Below are positions 42,707-51,794 of a stretch of DNA of 64,000 bases, piece by piece; positions within the stretch are counted from its first letter, which is position 1, and every line of letters starts with the position of its first letter. The notes under the pieces were generated by a model. The model was not told where the DNA came from and made no database searches. It worked only from the letters and a program-made list of their open reading frames with translations. The translations under genes and the position numbers were made by a program. Source of the DNA: Janthinobacterium sp051380735 (GTDB lineage: Bacteria; Pseudomonadota; Gammaproteobacteria; Burkholderiales; Burkholderiaceae_D); assembly GCF_051380735.1 (NCBI RefSeq), contig NZ_JBNYXQ010000008.1, forward strand, positions 1 to 64,000, read 5' to 3'.

Positions 42707-44815
42707 ATGAGCGACCAGCAGAAACGTTTGCAAATGGCATTGGATGCAGCCCACATGTCGATATGGGATTCATGCGTTGCAAACGGCCAGGTAATCGATG
42801 GCCATGTCTTCTGGTCCGCCAGTGGCGCCGCCCTGCTGGGACTGGAAGGGCGCGCGCAGACGCAGACATTTCGCGATTTTCTCGCTTGCGTGCATGCCGA
42901 TGACCGCGAGCACGTGCTGCAGGTGCTGCAGGACGGCGTGCAGCGGAGCACCGGTTATGCGCTGCAGTACCGGCTGATCTGGCCCGATGGCAGCGAGCAC
43001 TGGTTGTCCGCCACGGGCCATGTCGTTACCGGCGCCAGCGGCCAGCCCGAGCGCACGCTGGGCATCATCCGGGATATCACCGACCAGAAGCAGCAGGAAA
43101 TCATGATCGCGGAACGCAAGGAGCTGGCGGAAGTCACGCTCAGTTCCATCGGCGACGCGGTAATGACCACCGATCCGCAGGGCAAGACACGCTACCTGAA
43201 CCGCATGGCCGAGCAGTTGACGGGCTGGACCACCCAACTGGCGCTGGGTCTGGACATCTGGGATACCATGCCGCTGGCCGACGAGCACACCGGCGCGCCG
43301 CTTGAACACGTGGCCGTCAAATGCCTGCACCAGCGCCAGTCCATCGGCACCTCGACACACACCAACCTGATCACGCGCGACGGGCGCCAGATCGCCATCG
43401 AGGATTGCGCCGCGCCGATCTGGTCGCGCGAGGGCAAAATCCTCGGCGCGGTGGTGGTGTTTCGCGACGTCAGCCATGAACGCAAGCTAAGCCAGCAATT
43501 GTCGTGGCAAGCCACGCACGACCACTTGACCGGGCTGATCAACCGGCGCCATTTCGAACAGCTGGTGGCCGCCGCCCTGCACACATCCAAGGAGCAGGGC
43601 CATGTGCATGCCCTGCTGTACCTGGACCTGGACCAGTTCAAGGTCATCAACGATACCTGCGGCCACGACGCCGGCGACGTGCTGCTGCAGCTGCTGGCCA
43701 AGCTGCTGCAATCGCAGATGCGCGACAGCGACATCCTGGCCCGCCTGGGCGGTGACGAACTGGGCGTGCTGCTGCCGCACTGCCCGATGGAACATGCACG
43801 CCAGATCGGCGAACAGTTGCGCCAGTCGATCCGCGATTTCCATTTCTCCTGGGATGGCCGCAACTATGAATTAGGCGTCAGCATCGGCATGGTGGAAGTC
43901 AACCAGGACAGCAAGTCGCTGAGCGAACTGCTGGTGGCCGCCGACCAGGCCTGCTACCTGGCCAAGGAGCAGGGCCGCAACCGCATCCACGTGTACCAGG
44001 AAGCGGACGTGATGCTGGCCCAGCGCCATGGCGAAATGCTGTGGATCTCGCGCCTGAACGAAGCGTTCGAGCAAGACTATTTCCGCCTGTACGCGATGCC
44101 CATCGTGCACCTGCGCGATGGCCAGGAAAGCCACGACGAGGTGCTGCTGCGCATCCGCAACGGCAAGGGCGACCTGATCTTGCCCGGCGCCTTTATCCCC
44201 GCTGCGGAACGCTATGACATGATGATTTCTATCGACCGCTGGGTCATCCGCGCCGTCTGCGCGCATATCCAGAGCGTGCGCGACAGCCTGGCGCCGGGCG
44301 AGGCGCTGGTGGAACAACGCCGCCGTACGCCGGCCCTGTACTCGGTCAACCTGTCGGGCATGTCGCTGGCCGACACCAGCTTGCAGTACTACATCACCGA
44401 GCAATTCGTGCAGTACGCCATCGCACCCGAGCAGATCTGCTTTGAAATCACCGAAACGGCAGTGATCGCCAACCTGCCCAAGGCACAGCTCCTCATGCAG
44501 AAGCTCAAGGCGCTGGGCTGCCGCTTTTCACTGGACGACTTCGGCGCCGGCTTTTCCTCGTTCGGCTACCTGAAAGCGCTGCCGGTTGACTACCTGAAGA
44601 TCGACGGCGTATTCGTGCGCGATATCGCCAACAATGCAATCAATCGCGCGATGGTCAAGGCCATCAATGAAGTGGGCCATGTGATGGGCCTGGAAACCGT
44701 GGCCGAATACGTCGAAGACGAGGCGACGCTGGCCGTCATCCGCGAACTGGGCGTCGATTATGCGCAAGGCTATGCGGTGGGCAATCTGCGGCCTTTGATA
44801 ACCGGTCTGGACTGA
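42707..44815 (+). CDS. PAS-PAS-GGDEF-EAL c-di-GMP protein
   Basis: A 702-residue soluble protein. Two PAS domains cover about residues 1-130 and 140-260, GGDEF about 270-430, and EAL about 440-700. The GGDEF signature reads RLGGDELG, with Leu in place of Phe, at about residue 347. The EAL signature reads DEVLLRIRN (EVL). The rest of the EAL catalytic set is present (NLSG, EITET, DDFGAGFSSF, KIDGVFV), so phosphodiesterase activity is plausible. Cyclase activity is uncertain because of the Leu. No membrane segment is seen. The start at 42707 follows GGAG; the upstream frame from 42554 overlaps the previous gene. Confidence 0.87.
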   Translation: MSDQQKRLQMALDAAHMSIWDSCVANGQVIDGHVFWSASGAALLGLEGRAQTQTFRDFLACVHADDREHVLQVLQDGVQRSTGYALQYRLIWPDGSEHWLSATGHVVTGASGQPERTLGIIRDITDQKQQEIMIAERKELAEVTLSSIGDAVMTTDPQGKTRYLNRMAEQLTGWTTQLALGLDIWDTMPLADEHTGAPLEHVAVKCLHQRQSIGTSTHTNLITRDGRQIAIEDCAAPIWSREGKILGAVVVFRDVSHERKLSQQLSWQATHDHLTGLINRRHFEQLVAAALHTSKEQGHVHALLYLDLDQFKVINDTCGHDAGDVLLQLLAKLLQSQMRDSDILARLGGDELGVLLPHCPMEHARQIGEQLRQSIRDFHFSWDGRNYELGVSIGMVEVNQDSKSLSELLVAADQACYLAKEQGRNRIHVYQEADVMLAQRHGEMLWISRLNEAFEQDYFRLYAMPIVHLRDGQESHDEVLLRIRNGKGDLILPGAFIPAAERYDMMISIDRWVIRAVCAHIQSVRDSLAPGEALVEQRRRTPALYSVNLSGMSLADTSLQYYITEQFVQYAIAPEQICFEITETAVIANLPKAQLLMQKLKALGCRFSLDDFGAGFSSFGYLKALPVDYLKIDGVFVRDIANNAINRAMVKAINEVGHVMGLETVAEYVEDEATLAVIRELGVDYAQGYAVGNLRPLITGLD

Positions 44816-44944
44816 TACAAACGAGCTGCGCCAACGTCATCGTCAGCGTAGTTACTATGGCCGCATGCACCCAACCATCTGCCGGGCAGAAATAACTAGC
44901 CATGTCTGCGCACCGTCGAATTAGCCACTCCAATTTTAAGGATT

Positions 44945-44958
44945 TTGATCTACATCAA
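44945..44958 (+). promoter_or_regulatory. FNR box of the chemoreceptor-hemN promoter
   Basis: TTGATCTACATCAA is a perfect match to TTGAT-N4-ATCAA. Its centre (44951.5) lies 41.5 bp before the start expected from a -10-like TACACT (44981-44986), the spacing of a class II FNR-activated promoter. The chemoreceptor gene starts at 45069. The rest of the 253-bp gap 44816-45068 shows no gene. Confidence 0.8.
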
Positions 44959-45068
44959 TAAATTTGCGCTGATGACTCCTTACACTGATCCACGTTCTTG
45001 CAATCCTGCAAGCTTTATTCAATAAATGCGTCCGACTGCCGTTCGGCGCACCTGTCCGGGAAGCCGTC

Positions 45069-46730
45069 ATGCGCCAGAATTTGCCAGTTACCAACCGTGA
45101 AACTCTGGTTCTCGAAGACCAGGCGATCGTCTCGAAGACGGACCTGAATGGCAATATCGTCTATGTCAATCCGTATTTCAGCAAGGTCAGCGGCTTTACC
45201 GAGGCCGAACTGATCGGCTCGCCGCAGAACATCGTGCGCCATCCCGACATGCCGGCCGAAGCGTTTGCCGACATGTGGGCCTCGCTGAAGGCCGGCACAC
45301 CATGGACCGGTCTGGTGAAAAACCGCTGCAAGAACGGTGATTTTTATTGGGTGCGCGCCAACGTCACGCCGATCCGCGAGGCGGGCCAGACTATCGGCTA
45401 TATGTCGGTGCGCGTGAAAGCGGACAAGGACCAGGTCAAGGCAACCGAAGCGGCGTATCAGGCCATCCGCAGCCAGGAGGGCGGGCGCATCATCATCAAG
45501 CATGGCCAGATCGTGCGCCCGGGCCTGGCCCATCTGTTACACAAGCTGACCCATATGTCGCTCAACCTGCGCATCTGGATGGCAACCAGCGCCGTCAACT
45601 GTCTGCAACTGCTGGTGTGCGCCCTCACCCTGTTTGCGGCGGGCGGCGCCGCCACCAACTACGGCATCTTCGGCGCCACCCTGGTCGGCTTCCTGATCAA
45701 CGTCTTCCTCTGGTACACCTTGCGCGTATCGGTGCTGCAGCCCCTGAACAAGGCGCTGAACGGCGCGCGCGCGATCGCCGCCGGCGACCTGTCGGGCAGC
45801 TTTGAAACCGACAGCACCGATGAAGTGGGCCAATTGCTGCGCGCGCTGCAGCAGATGAACAGCAACCTGATCGCCACCATCCGCGACGTGCGCATCAATG
45901 TGGAAACCATGGCGGTGGCGACCAAGCAGATCGCGGTCGGCAATATGGACTTGTCGGGCCGCACCGAATCACAGGCCGCCAGCCTGGAAGAGACGGCGTC
46001 GAGCATCGAAGAATTTTCGTCCACCGTCAAGCAGAATGCCGACAACTCGGTGCAGGCCAGCGACCTGGCCGTGGCGGCATCGAAAGTGGCGGTGCAGGGC
46101 GGCGAGATCGTCGCCGACGTGATCACCACCATGGATGAAATCAACACCTCGTCGAAGAAGATCGTCGACATCATCGGCCTGATCGAAGGCATCGCCTTCC
46201 AGACTAATATCCTGGCACTGAACGCGGCCGTGGAAGCGGCGCGTGCCGGCGAGCAGGGCCGCGGCTTTGCGGTGGTGGCGGGCGAAGTGCGCAACCTGGC
46301 GCAGCGCTCGTCGGTGGCGGCCAAGGACATCAAGCAGCTGATCGATATTTCCGTCAGCAAGGTCGGCGCCGGCATGGTGCAGGTCAACCGCGCCGGCACC
46401 ACCATGGAACAAGTGGTCAGCTCGGTGCAGCAGGTGACCGCCATCATGCAGGAAATCTCGATCGCCTCGCGCGAGCAGAGCATCGGCGTCGACCAGGTCA
46501 ACACCGCGATTGCCCACATGGACCAGGTGACGCAGCAGAACGCGGCGCTGGTCGAAGAGGCAGCGGCCGCTGCCAAGCGCCTGTCGGAAGAAGCGGCCAG
46601 CCTGTCGCAAGCCGTCAGCCTGTTCAACTTCGGCAAGATGCCGCCAGCACGCCGTGCCACCCTGAATAACGGGCGCAGCGGCGCCGCCAACGCCGGCAAG
46701 AACGCCGGACTGAAACGCCTGGCCGCCTGA
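45069..46730 (+). CDS. aer: Aer-type PAS methyl-accepting chemotaxis protein
   Basis: A 553-residue receptor. The N-terminal PAS domain (residues 20-125) has NPYFSKVSGFTEAELIGSPQ and KNRCKNGDFYWVRANVTP, as in the aerotaxis receptor Aer, so FAD binding is likely. Two membrane segments (about 180-225) are followed by HAMP and a signalling domain with the hairpin GIAFQTNILALNAAVEAARA. The promoter carries an FNR box, so the receptor would be made when oxygen falls. It is followed by hemN after 22 bp. Confidence 0.88.
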   Translation: MRQNLPVTNRETLVLEDQAIVSKTDLNGNIVYVNPYFSKVSGFTEAELIGSPQNIVRHPDMPAEAFADMWASLKAGTPWTGLVKNRCKNGDFYWVRANVTPIREAGQTIGYMSVRVKADKDQVKATEAAYQAIRSQEGGRIIIKHGQIVRPGLAHLLHKLTHMSLNLRIWMATSAVNCLQLLVCALTLFAAGGAATNYGIFGATLVGFLINVFLWYTLRVSVLQPLNKALNGARAIAAGDLSGSFETDSTDEVGQLLRALQQMNSNLIATIRDVRINVETMAVATKQIAVGNMDLSGRTESQAASLEETASSIEEFSSTVKQNADNSVQASDLAVAASKVAVQGGEIVADVITTMDEINTSSKKIVDIIGLIEGIAFQTNILALNAAVEAARAGEQGRGFAVVAGEVRNLAQRSSVAAKDIKQLIDISVSKVGAGMVQVNRAGTTMEQVVSSVQQVTAIMQEISIASREQSIGVDQVNTAIAHMDQVTQQNAALVEEAAAAAKRLSEEAASLSQAVSLFNFGKMPPARRATLNNGRSGAANAGKNAGLKRLAA

Positions 46731-46752
46731 ACTTTACAAGAATCAAACCACC

Positions 46753-48210
46753 ATGACCACATTACTCAGCAATGCTTGCGGCGAACTTGATGCCGTTGTC
46801 GAATTCGATCCCGTCATCATCGGCAAGATGAGCCAGTCCGGCCCGCGCTACACCTCGTATCCGACCGCCGACCGTTTCACCGCCGATTTTGGCTACGGCA
46901 ATTTCCTCGAAGCGGTGGCTGCGCTGCGCATGCGCGGCGGGCGCCGGCCGCTGTCGCTGTACGTGCACGTGCCGTTTTGCGACACCCTGTGCTACTACTG
47001 CGCCTGCAACAAGATCATCACCAAAGACCGCAGCAAGGCCGCCACCTACCTCAGCTACCTGAAGCAGGAAATCGCCATGCAGTCCAAGCTGTTTGCCGGC
47101 ATGAACCAGATCGAGCAGCTGCACTTCGGCGGCGGCACGCCGACCTACCTGAGCGAAAAGCAGATGGACGAGCTGATGGCGCATCTGCGCCAGCACTTCG
47201 AATTCGCGCCAGACGCCGATGGCGAATACTCGATCGAAATCGATCCGCGCACGGTCTCGCGCGAACGCGTGTTTTCGCTGCGTGCGCAAGGCTTCAACCG
47301 CATCAGCCTGGGCGTGCAGGACTTCGACGCCGACGTGCAAAAGGCCGTCAACCGTATCCAGCCGGAAGCGGAAACGGTGGCCGTGATGCAGGCCGCGCGC
47401 GACGCGGGATTCCGTTCCATCAGCATCGACCTGATCTACGGCTTGCCCAAGCAAAGCATGGAGACCATGACGGAAACCTTGCGCAAGGTGATCAACGCCA
47501 GCCCCGACCGCATCGCCCTGTACCACTACGCGCACATGCCGCATTTGTTCAAGCCGCAACGCAGGATACTCGACGCCGACATGCCCGACAGCAGCACCAA
47601 GCTGGCCATGCTGGGCCTGTGCATTGCGCGCCTGACGGCAGCCGGCTATGTGTATATCGGCATGGACCATTTCGCCAAGCCGACCGACGACCTGGCCGTG
47701 GCACAGCGCCAAGGCCGCTTGCACCGCAATTTCCAGGGCTACTCGACACGCGCCGAAGCCGACCTGATCGCCTGTGGCGTGTCGGCCATCAGTTCGGTGG
47801 GCGCCGTCTACAGCCAGAACGAAAAAACGCTGGACGCTTATTACGAAAAACTCGACGAAGGCGTGCTGCCGATCGCGCGCGGCATCAAGCTGGAAACGGA
47901 CGACATGCTGCGCCGTATCATCATCCAGATGCTGATGTGCAATTTCGAACTGTCGATCGCCACCATCGAGCAGGCCCACCCGGTGATTTTCCGCAGCTAC
48001 TTCGCCGCCGAACTGGAAAAACTGCGCGACCTGGCACGCGACGGCCTGCTGTTGATCGAAGAGGACTGGCTGACGGTAACGCCGAAAGGGCGTTTGTTGA
48101 TCCGCAATATCTGCATGGTGTTCGACCGCCACCTGGCAGAAGCAAGGGCCAGGGCTGCACTGGCCTCGCCTGACCAACCGCAACCACTGCGCTACTCGAA
48201 AACGGTATAG
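46753..48210 (+). CDS. hemN: Oxygen-independent coproporphyrinogen III dehydrogenase
   Basis: A 485-residue radical SAM enzyme of heme synthesis that works without oxygen. SGPRYTSYPTADRF is a HemN signature absent from HemW-like paralogues, and VPFCDTLCYYCACNK carries the cluster-binding cysteines. The length fits HemN (about 457). It is 22 bp after the FNR-controlled chemoreceptor gene and 10 bp before the SafE-like gene, so it is probably induced at low oxygen together with the cbb3 assembly factors. Confidence 0.95.
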   Translation: MTTLLSNACGELDAVVEFDPVIIGKMSQSGPRYTSYPTADRFTADFGYGNFLEAVAALRMRGGRRPLSLYVHVPFCDTLCYYCACNKIITKDRSKAATYLSYLKQEIAMQSKLFAGMNQIEQLHFGGGTPTYLSEKQMDELMAHLRQHFEFAPDADGEYSIEIDPRTVSRERVFSLRAQGFNRISLGVQDFDADVQKAVNRIQPEAETVAVMQAARDAGFRSISIDLIYGLPKQSMETMTETLRKVINASPDRIALYHYAHMPHLFKPQRRILDADMPDSSTKLAMLGLCIARLTAAGYVYIGMDHFAKPTDDLAVAQRQGRLHRNFQGYSTRAEADLIACGVSAISSVGAVYSQNEKTLDAYYEKLDEGVLPIARGIKLETDDMLRRIIIQMLMCNFELSIATIEQAHPVIFRSYFAAELEKLRDLARDGLLLIEEDWLTVTPKGRLLIRNICMVFDRHLAEARARAALASPDQPQPLRYSKTV

Positions 48211-48220
48211 CGGCCACGCG

Positions 48221-48970
48221 ATGACACACCTCAGTCTCCTGCCGCTATTCATGGTCGGCCTGGCCGGCAGCGTGCACTGCATCGGCATGTGCGGCGGCAT
48301 AGTCAGTGCACTGTCGGTGGGAGGCCCAGCCCCAGTCCCACATCCGCGCGCCGTGATTGCCATCCACGCGGTGCAGGACAGCAGCGCGCTGCGCGTGCTG
48401 GCCTATAACGGCGGGCGCATCGCCAGCTACATGCTGGCCGGCGCCTTTGCTGGTGGCCTGGCAGGCGCCGGCATGGTCAGAATCGCCTCATTGCAAGTGG
48501 CCGGCTACTGGCTGGCCAACCTGATGCTGGTCGCCCTGGGACTGTACCTGATGGACGCCTGGCGCGGCCTGGCCAGGCTGGAAGCAGCCGGCAACCTGGT
48601 ATGGCGCCGCGTGCGTCCTTTGTTGCAACCCCTGCTGCCGATGGACACGCCTTTCAAGGCGCTGGTCGTTGGCGGCCTGTGGGGCTGGGTACCGTGCGGC
48701 ATGGTCTACAGCGCCTTGCTGACCGCCATGATGAATGGCTCGGCCGTGCATGGCGCGGCCGCCATGGCCGCCTTCGGCCTGGGCACCTTGCCGACCCTGC
48801 TCGGCATGGGCCTGCTGGGCGTGCGCATGCGCCAGCAATTGCAGCGCCGCCCCGTGCGCATTGCCAGCGGCCTGCTGGTGCTGGGCTTTGGCCTGCTCGG
48901 GTTGCTGCGCGCCGCCAATGGCGTCTCGCTGGGCTGGCTCGACGCCCTGTGCGTGGCGCCCCATCCATGA
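48221..48970 (+). CDS. Sulfite exporter TauE/SafE-like membrane protein (cbb3-associated)
   Basis: A 249-residue inner-membrane protein with about six segments. The first, FMVGLAGSVHCIGMCGGIVSAL, has the H-C-x-G-M-C-G metal-binding-like pattern found in the UreH/SafE-like proteins that accompany ccoI and ccoS. A second block, LWGWVPCGMVYSALLTAM, also has a cysteine. A role in copper handling for cbb3 oxidase is inferred from these cysteines and the position 13 bp before ccoI. Confidence 0.85.
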   Translation: MTHLSLLPLFMVGLAGSVHCIGMCGGIVSALSVGGPAPVPHPRAVIAIHAVQDSSALRVLAYNGGRIASYMLAGAFAGGLAGAGMVRIASLQVAGYWLANLMLVALGLYLMDAWRGLARLEAAGNLVWRRVRPLLQPLLPMDTPFKALVVGGLWGWVPCGMVYSALLTAMMNGSAVHGAAAMAAFGLGTLPTLLGMGLLGVRMRQQLQRRPVRIASGLLVLGFGLLGLLRAANGVSLGWLDALCVAPHP

Positions 48971-48983
48971 AAAAAAGAATCTG

Positions 48984-51413
48984 ATGAACGCCGTTTTACA
49001 ATTGACCGAATGCTTCCACTGCGGGCTGCCCGTGCCGCCCGGTTCCAGCTGGAATGTCACCATCGACGCCTTGCCGCGCGCCATGTGTTGCCCCGGCTGC
49101 GAAGCGGTGGCGCAAACCATCGTCGACATCGGCCAAAGCAAGTACTACACTGAGCGCGACGACTACGCCGCCAACGCGTCTGACGCCACCCTGATGCCGC
49201 CCGAGTTGCGCCTGTATAGCAATGACGATGCGCAATTTGCGCGCGACGCCAGCAGCTGCGAAGCGACCCTGTCGGTCGAAGGCATCCGCTGCGCCGCCTG
49301 CGTCTGGCTGATCGAGCGCCAGCTGAACCGCCTGCCCGGCGTACAGGCGGCCAGCCTGAACGTCGCCACCGAACGCCTGTATGTGCGCTGGAGCCGCGCG
49401 CAATGCGAGCCCGGCGATATCCTGCAAGCCGTGCGCCAGGTCGGCTACACGGCGTATCCGTACGACGCCGTGCGCCATGGCGAGCAGTTGCAAAAAGCCA
49501 GCAAGACCCTGGGCCGCCAGCTGTTCGTGGCCGGCCTGTCGATGATGCAAGTGATGATGTACGTGGCGCCGTCCTACCTGGCGGCCGAAGACGGCACGCT
49601 GGACCCGAACATGGCCTCATTGATGCGCTGGGCCAGCCTGATCCTGACCTTGCCGGCCATTTGCTACTCCGCGCTGCCCTTCTTCCAGGGCGCCTGGTCG
49701 AGCTTGCGCGCACGCACCCTGGGCATGGACGTCCCGGTCACGCTGGGCATCCTGGCAGCGTTTTTCGGCAGCCTGGTGGCCACATTCACGGGCCAGGGCG
49801 AGGTGTATTTCGACTCGGCCACCATGTTCATTTTCCTGCTGCTGTGCAGCCGCTACTTTGAACTGCAGGCGCGCCGCAAGGCCGCTTCGGCGCTGGAACG
49901 CCTGCAGCATGCCTTGCCGGCCTCGGCCACCTTGCTGCCGGGCTTCCCGGACAGCCGCTCCACCGCCCTGGTGCCAGCCGGCAGCCTGGGCACAGGCGAC
50001 GTGATCCTGGTGAAGCCTGGCGAAGCGGTCGCCGCCGACAGCGTGATTATCGAGGGCAACAGCGCGCTCGATTTGTCGCTGCTGACGGGCGAGAGCGCGG
50101 CGCAGCGGAAAAAAATCGGCGATCAGGTACCCGGCGGGGCGATTAACGCCAGCGCGCTGCTGCTGCTGCGGGTGCTGAAACCGGCGCGTGAAAGCACCCT
50201 GTCCGACCTGCTGAAACTGATCGAGCGGGCCGGCAGCGGCAAGCCGCAGATCGCCCAGTGGGCCGACAAGGTGGCCGCCTGGTTCGTGCTGGCCCTGCTG
50301 TTGTTTGCCGTCGCCGTGTTCGCCTTCTGGAGCTGGCACGATGCGGCGCGGGCCTGGCCGGTGGCGATCGCCGTGCTGGTGGTGTCGTGCCCATGCGCGC
50401 TGTCGCTGGCCACGCCGACGGCGCTGGCGGCCGCCACCGACAGCCTGCTGCGGCGCGGCGTGCTGATCGTCCAGCCACATGTGCTCGAAACCCTGCACCG
50501 CGCCACCCATATCGTGTTCGACAAGACCGGCACCCTGACCCTGGGCCGGCCCGTGCTGCGCCAGACCGACAGCCTGGGCAGCTTCGACCAGGATGGCTGC
50601 CTGCAAGTGGCGGCGGCACTGGAATCCGGCAGCGCCCACCCCCTGGCGCAAGCCATCCTGGACGCGGCCGGCGGCGTCGCAGCGCGCCATGCGCAGCAGT
50701 TGCAGGAAGTGCAGGGCCAGGGCCTGGAAGGCACCATCGACGGCGTGCGCTACCGGCTCGGCAATGCGGCCTTCGTGGCCGCAATCGCCGGCCCGCCCCT
50801 GGACGACACGGCGCTCGGCATTGACGGCATGACGCCTTTGTACCTGGCTACGCAAGGGCAGTGGCTGGCGCGTTTTCTGTTGAGCGACGCCTTGCGGCCG
50901 GAAGCGCGCGAGGTGGTGGAGTATTTCCAGCGTCATGGCAAGCAGGTGGTGCTGCTGAGCGGCGACCAGGAAGCGCTGACGCAAGTCGTGGCGCGCGAAC
51001 TCGGCATCACCACTGCCTGCGGCGAATGCCTGCCCGATGAAAAACTCGATTTCGTGCAGCAGTTGCAAGCGACCGGCGCGGTGGTCGCGATGGTTGGCGA
51101 TGGCATCAACGACGCCGCCGTGCTGAGCGCGGCCGACGTCTCGTTCGCCATGGGTTCGGGCGCCGCGCTGGCGCAGGCGCATGCCGACACGGTGCTGCTG
51201 TCCAGCCAGCTGCGCTCGGTGCTCGACACGGCCCATACGGCCGCGCGCAGCATGCGCATCATCCGCGAAAACCTGGGCTGGGCCACCTTGTACAACCTGA
51301 CCGCCATCCCCGCCGCCGCGCTGGGCTTTCTGAATCCCTGGCTGTCCGGCGTGGGCATGGCCGCCAGCTCGGCGGTCGTGATCGCCAATGCCCTGCGCCT
51401 GAGGAAAACCTGA
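48984..51413 (+). CDS. ccoI: Copper-transporting P-type ATPase for cbb3 oxidase assembly
   Basis: An 809-residue P1B-type ATPase (CcoI/FixI). The N-terminus has cysteine clusters CFHCG and CCPGCEAV typical of CcoI, then an HMA-type site (IRCAACVWLIERQL). The membrane CPC motif is SCPCALSLATP; the phosphorylation site is DKTGTLT; the hinge is MVGDGINDA. It exports copper to the periplasm for the cbb3 active site. The start at 48984 follows the SafE-like gene by 13 bp. Its TGA overlaps the ATG of ccoS. Confidence 0.95.
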   Translation: MNAVLQLTECFHCGLPVPPGSSWNVTIDALPRAMCCPGCEAVAQTIVDIGQSKYYTERDDYAANASDATLMPPELRLYSNDDAQFARDASSCEATLSVEGIRCAACVWLIERQLNRLPGVQAASLNVATERLYVRWSRAQCEPGDILQAVRQVGYTAYPYDAVRHGEQLQKASKTLGRQLFVAGLSMMQVMMYVAPSYLAAEDGTLDPNMASLMRWASLILTLPAICYSALPFFQGAWSSLRARTLGMDVPVTLGILAAFFGSLVATFTGQGEVYFDSATMFIFLLLCSRYFELQARRKAASALERLQHALPASATLLPGFPDSRSTALVPAGSLGTGDVILVKPGEAVAADSVIIEGNSALDLSLLTGESAAQRKKIGDQVPGGAINASALLLLRVLKPARESTLSDLLKLIERAGSGKPQIAQWADKVAAWFVLALLLFAVAVFAFWSWHDAARAWPVAIAVLVVSCPCALSLATPTALAAATDSLLRRGVLIVQPHVLETLHRATHIVFDKTGTLTLGRPVLRQTDSLGSFDQDGCLQVAAALESGSAHPLAQAILDAAGGVAARHAQQLQEVQGQGLEGTIDGVRYRLGNAAFVAAIAGPPLDDTALGIDGMTPLYLATQGQWLARFLLSDALRPEAREVVEYFQRHGKQVVLLSGDQEALTQVVARELGITTACGECLPDEKLDFVQQLQATGAVVAMVGDGINDAAVLSAADVSFAMGSGAALAQAHADTVLLSSQLRSVLDTAHTAARSMRIIRENLGWATLYNLTAIPAAALGFLNPWLSGVGMAASSAVVIANALRLRKT

Positions 51414-51598
51414 TGGAGTCCTTGTACCTGCTCATTCCGCTCAGCATCGTGGTGGTGTTTATCGCACTGTGGGTGTTCTTCACGGCCTCCGACGGCGGCC
51501 AGTTCGACGACCTGGTCGGACCGGGCCTGCGCGTGCTGCAGGACGACGACACGACGCCGGAGCCAGCATCAAAACCATCGGCCAGCGAACACGACTGA
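51413..51598 (+). CDS. ccoS: cbb3 oxidase maturation protein CcoS
   Basis: A 61-residue single-span membrane protein (LYLLIPLSIVVVFIALWVFF) with the following SDGGQFDDLVGPG that identifies CcoS. It is needed for cofactor insertion into cbb3 oxidase. It overlaps ccoI by one base (TGATG). Confidence 0.95.
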   Translation: MESLYLLIPLSIVVVFIALWVFFTASDGGQFDDLVGPGLRVLQDDDTTPEPASKPSASEHD

Positions 51599-51714
51599 AA
51601 CAGCCGGATTACAGCCGATTCCACCCGGTCTTGCAGCGATCTTGCATGGGGTTTTTTACCCAGGTCAGCATTTTTTTTGCTGCCGCCCGCAATCGATGTT
51701 TCATCTGGTTAATT

Positions 51715-51728
51715 TTGATCCACATCAA
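51715..51728 (+). promoter_or_regulatory. FNR box of the ccoNOQP promoter
   Basis: TTGATCCACATCAA is a perfect FNR box. A -10-like TAACCT (51751-51756) puts the transcript start near 51763, about 41.5 bp after the box centre, as in class II activation. The ccoN start follows at 51795. Confidence 0.85.
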
Positions 51729-51794
51729 AGTTTTTTAGACCTCAAACACTTAACCTCTGCCCACCATCATAAATAGACATTCCAGGGAGTCTTT

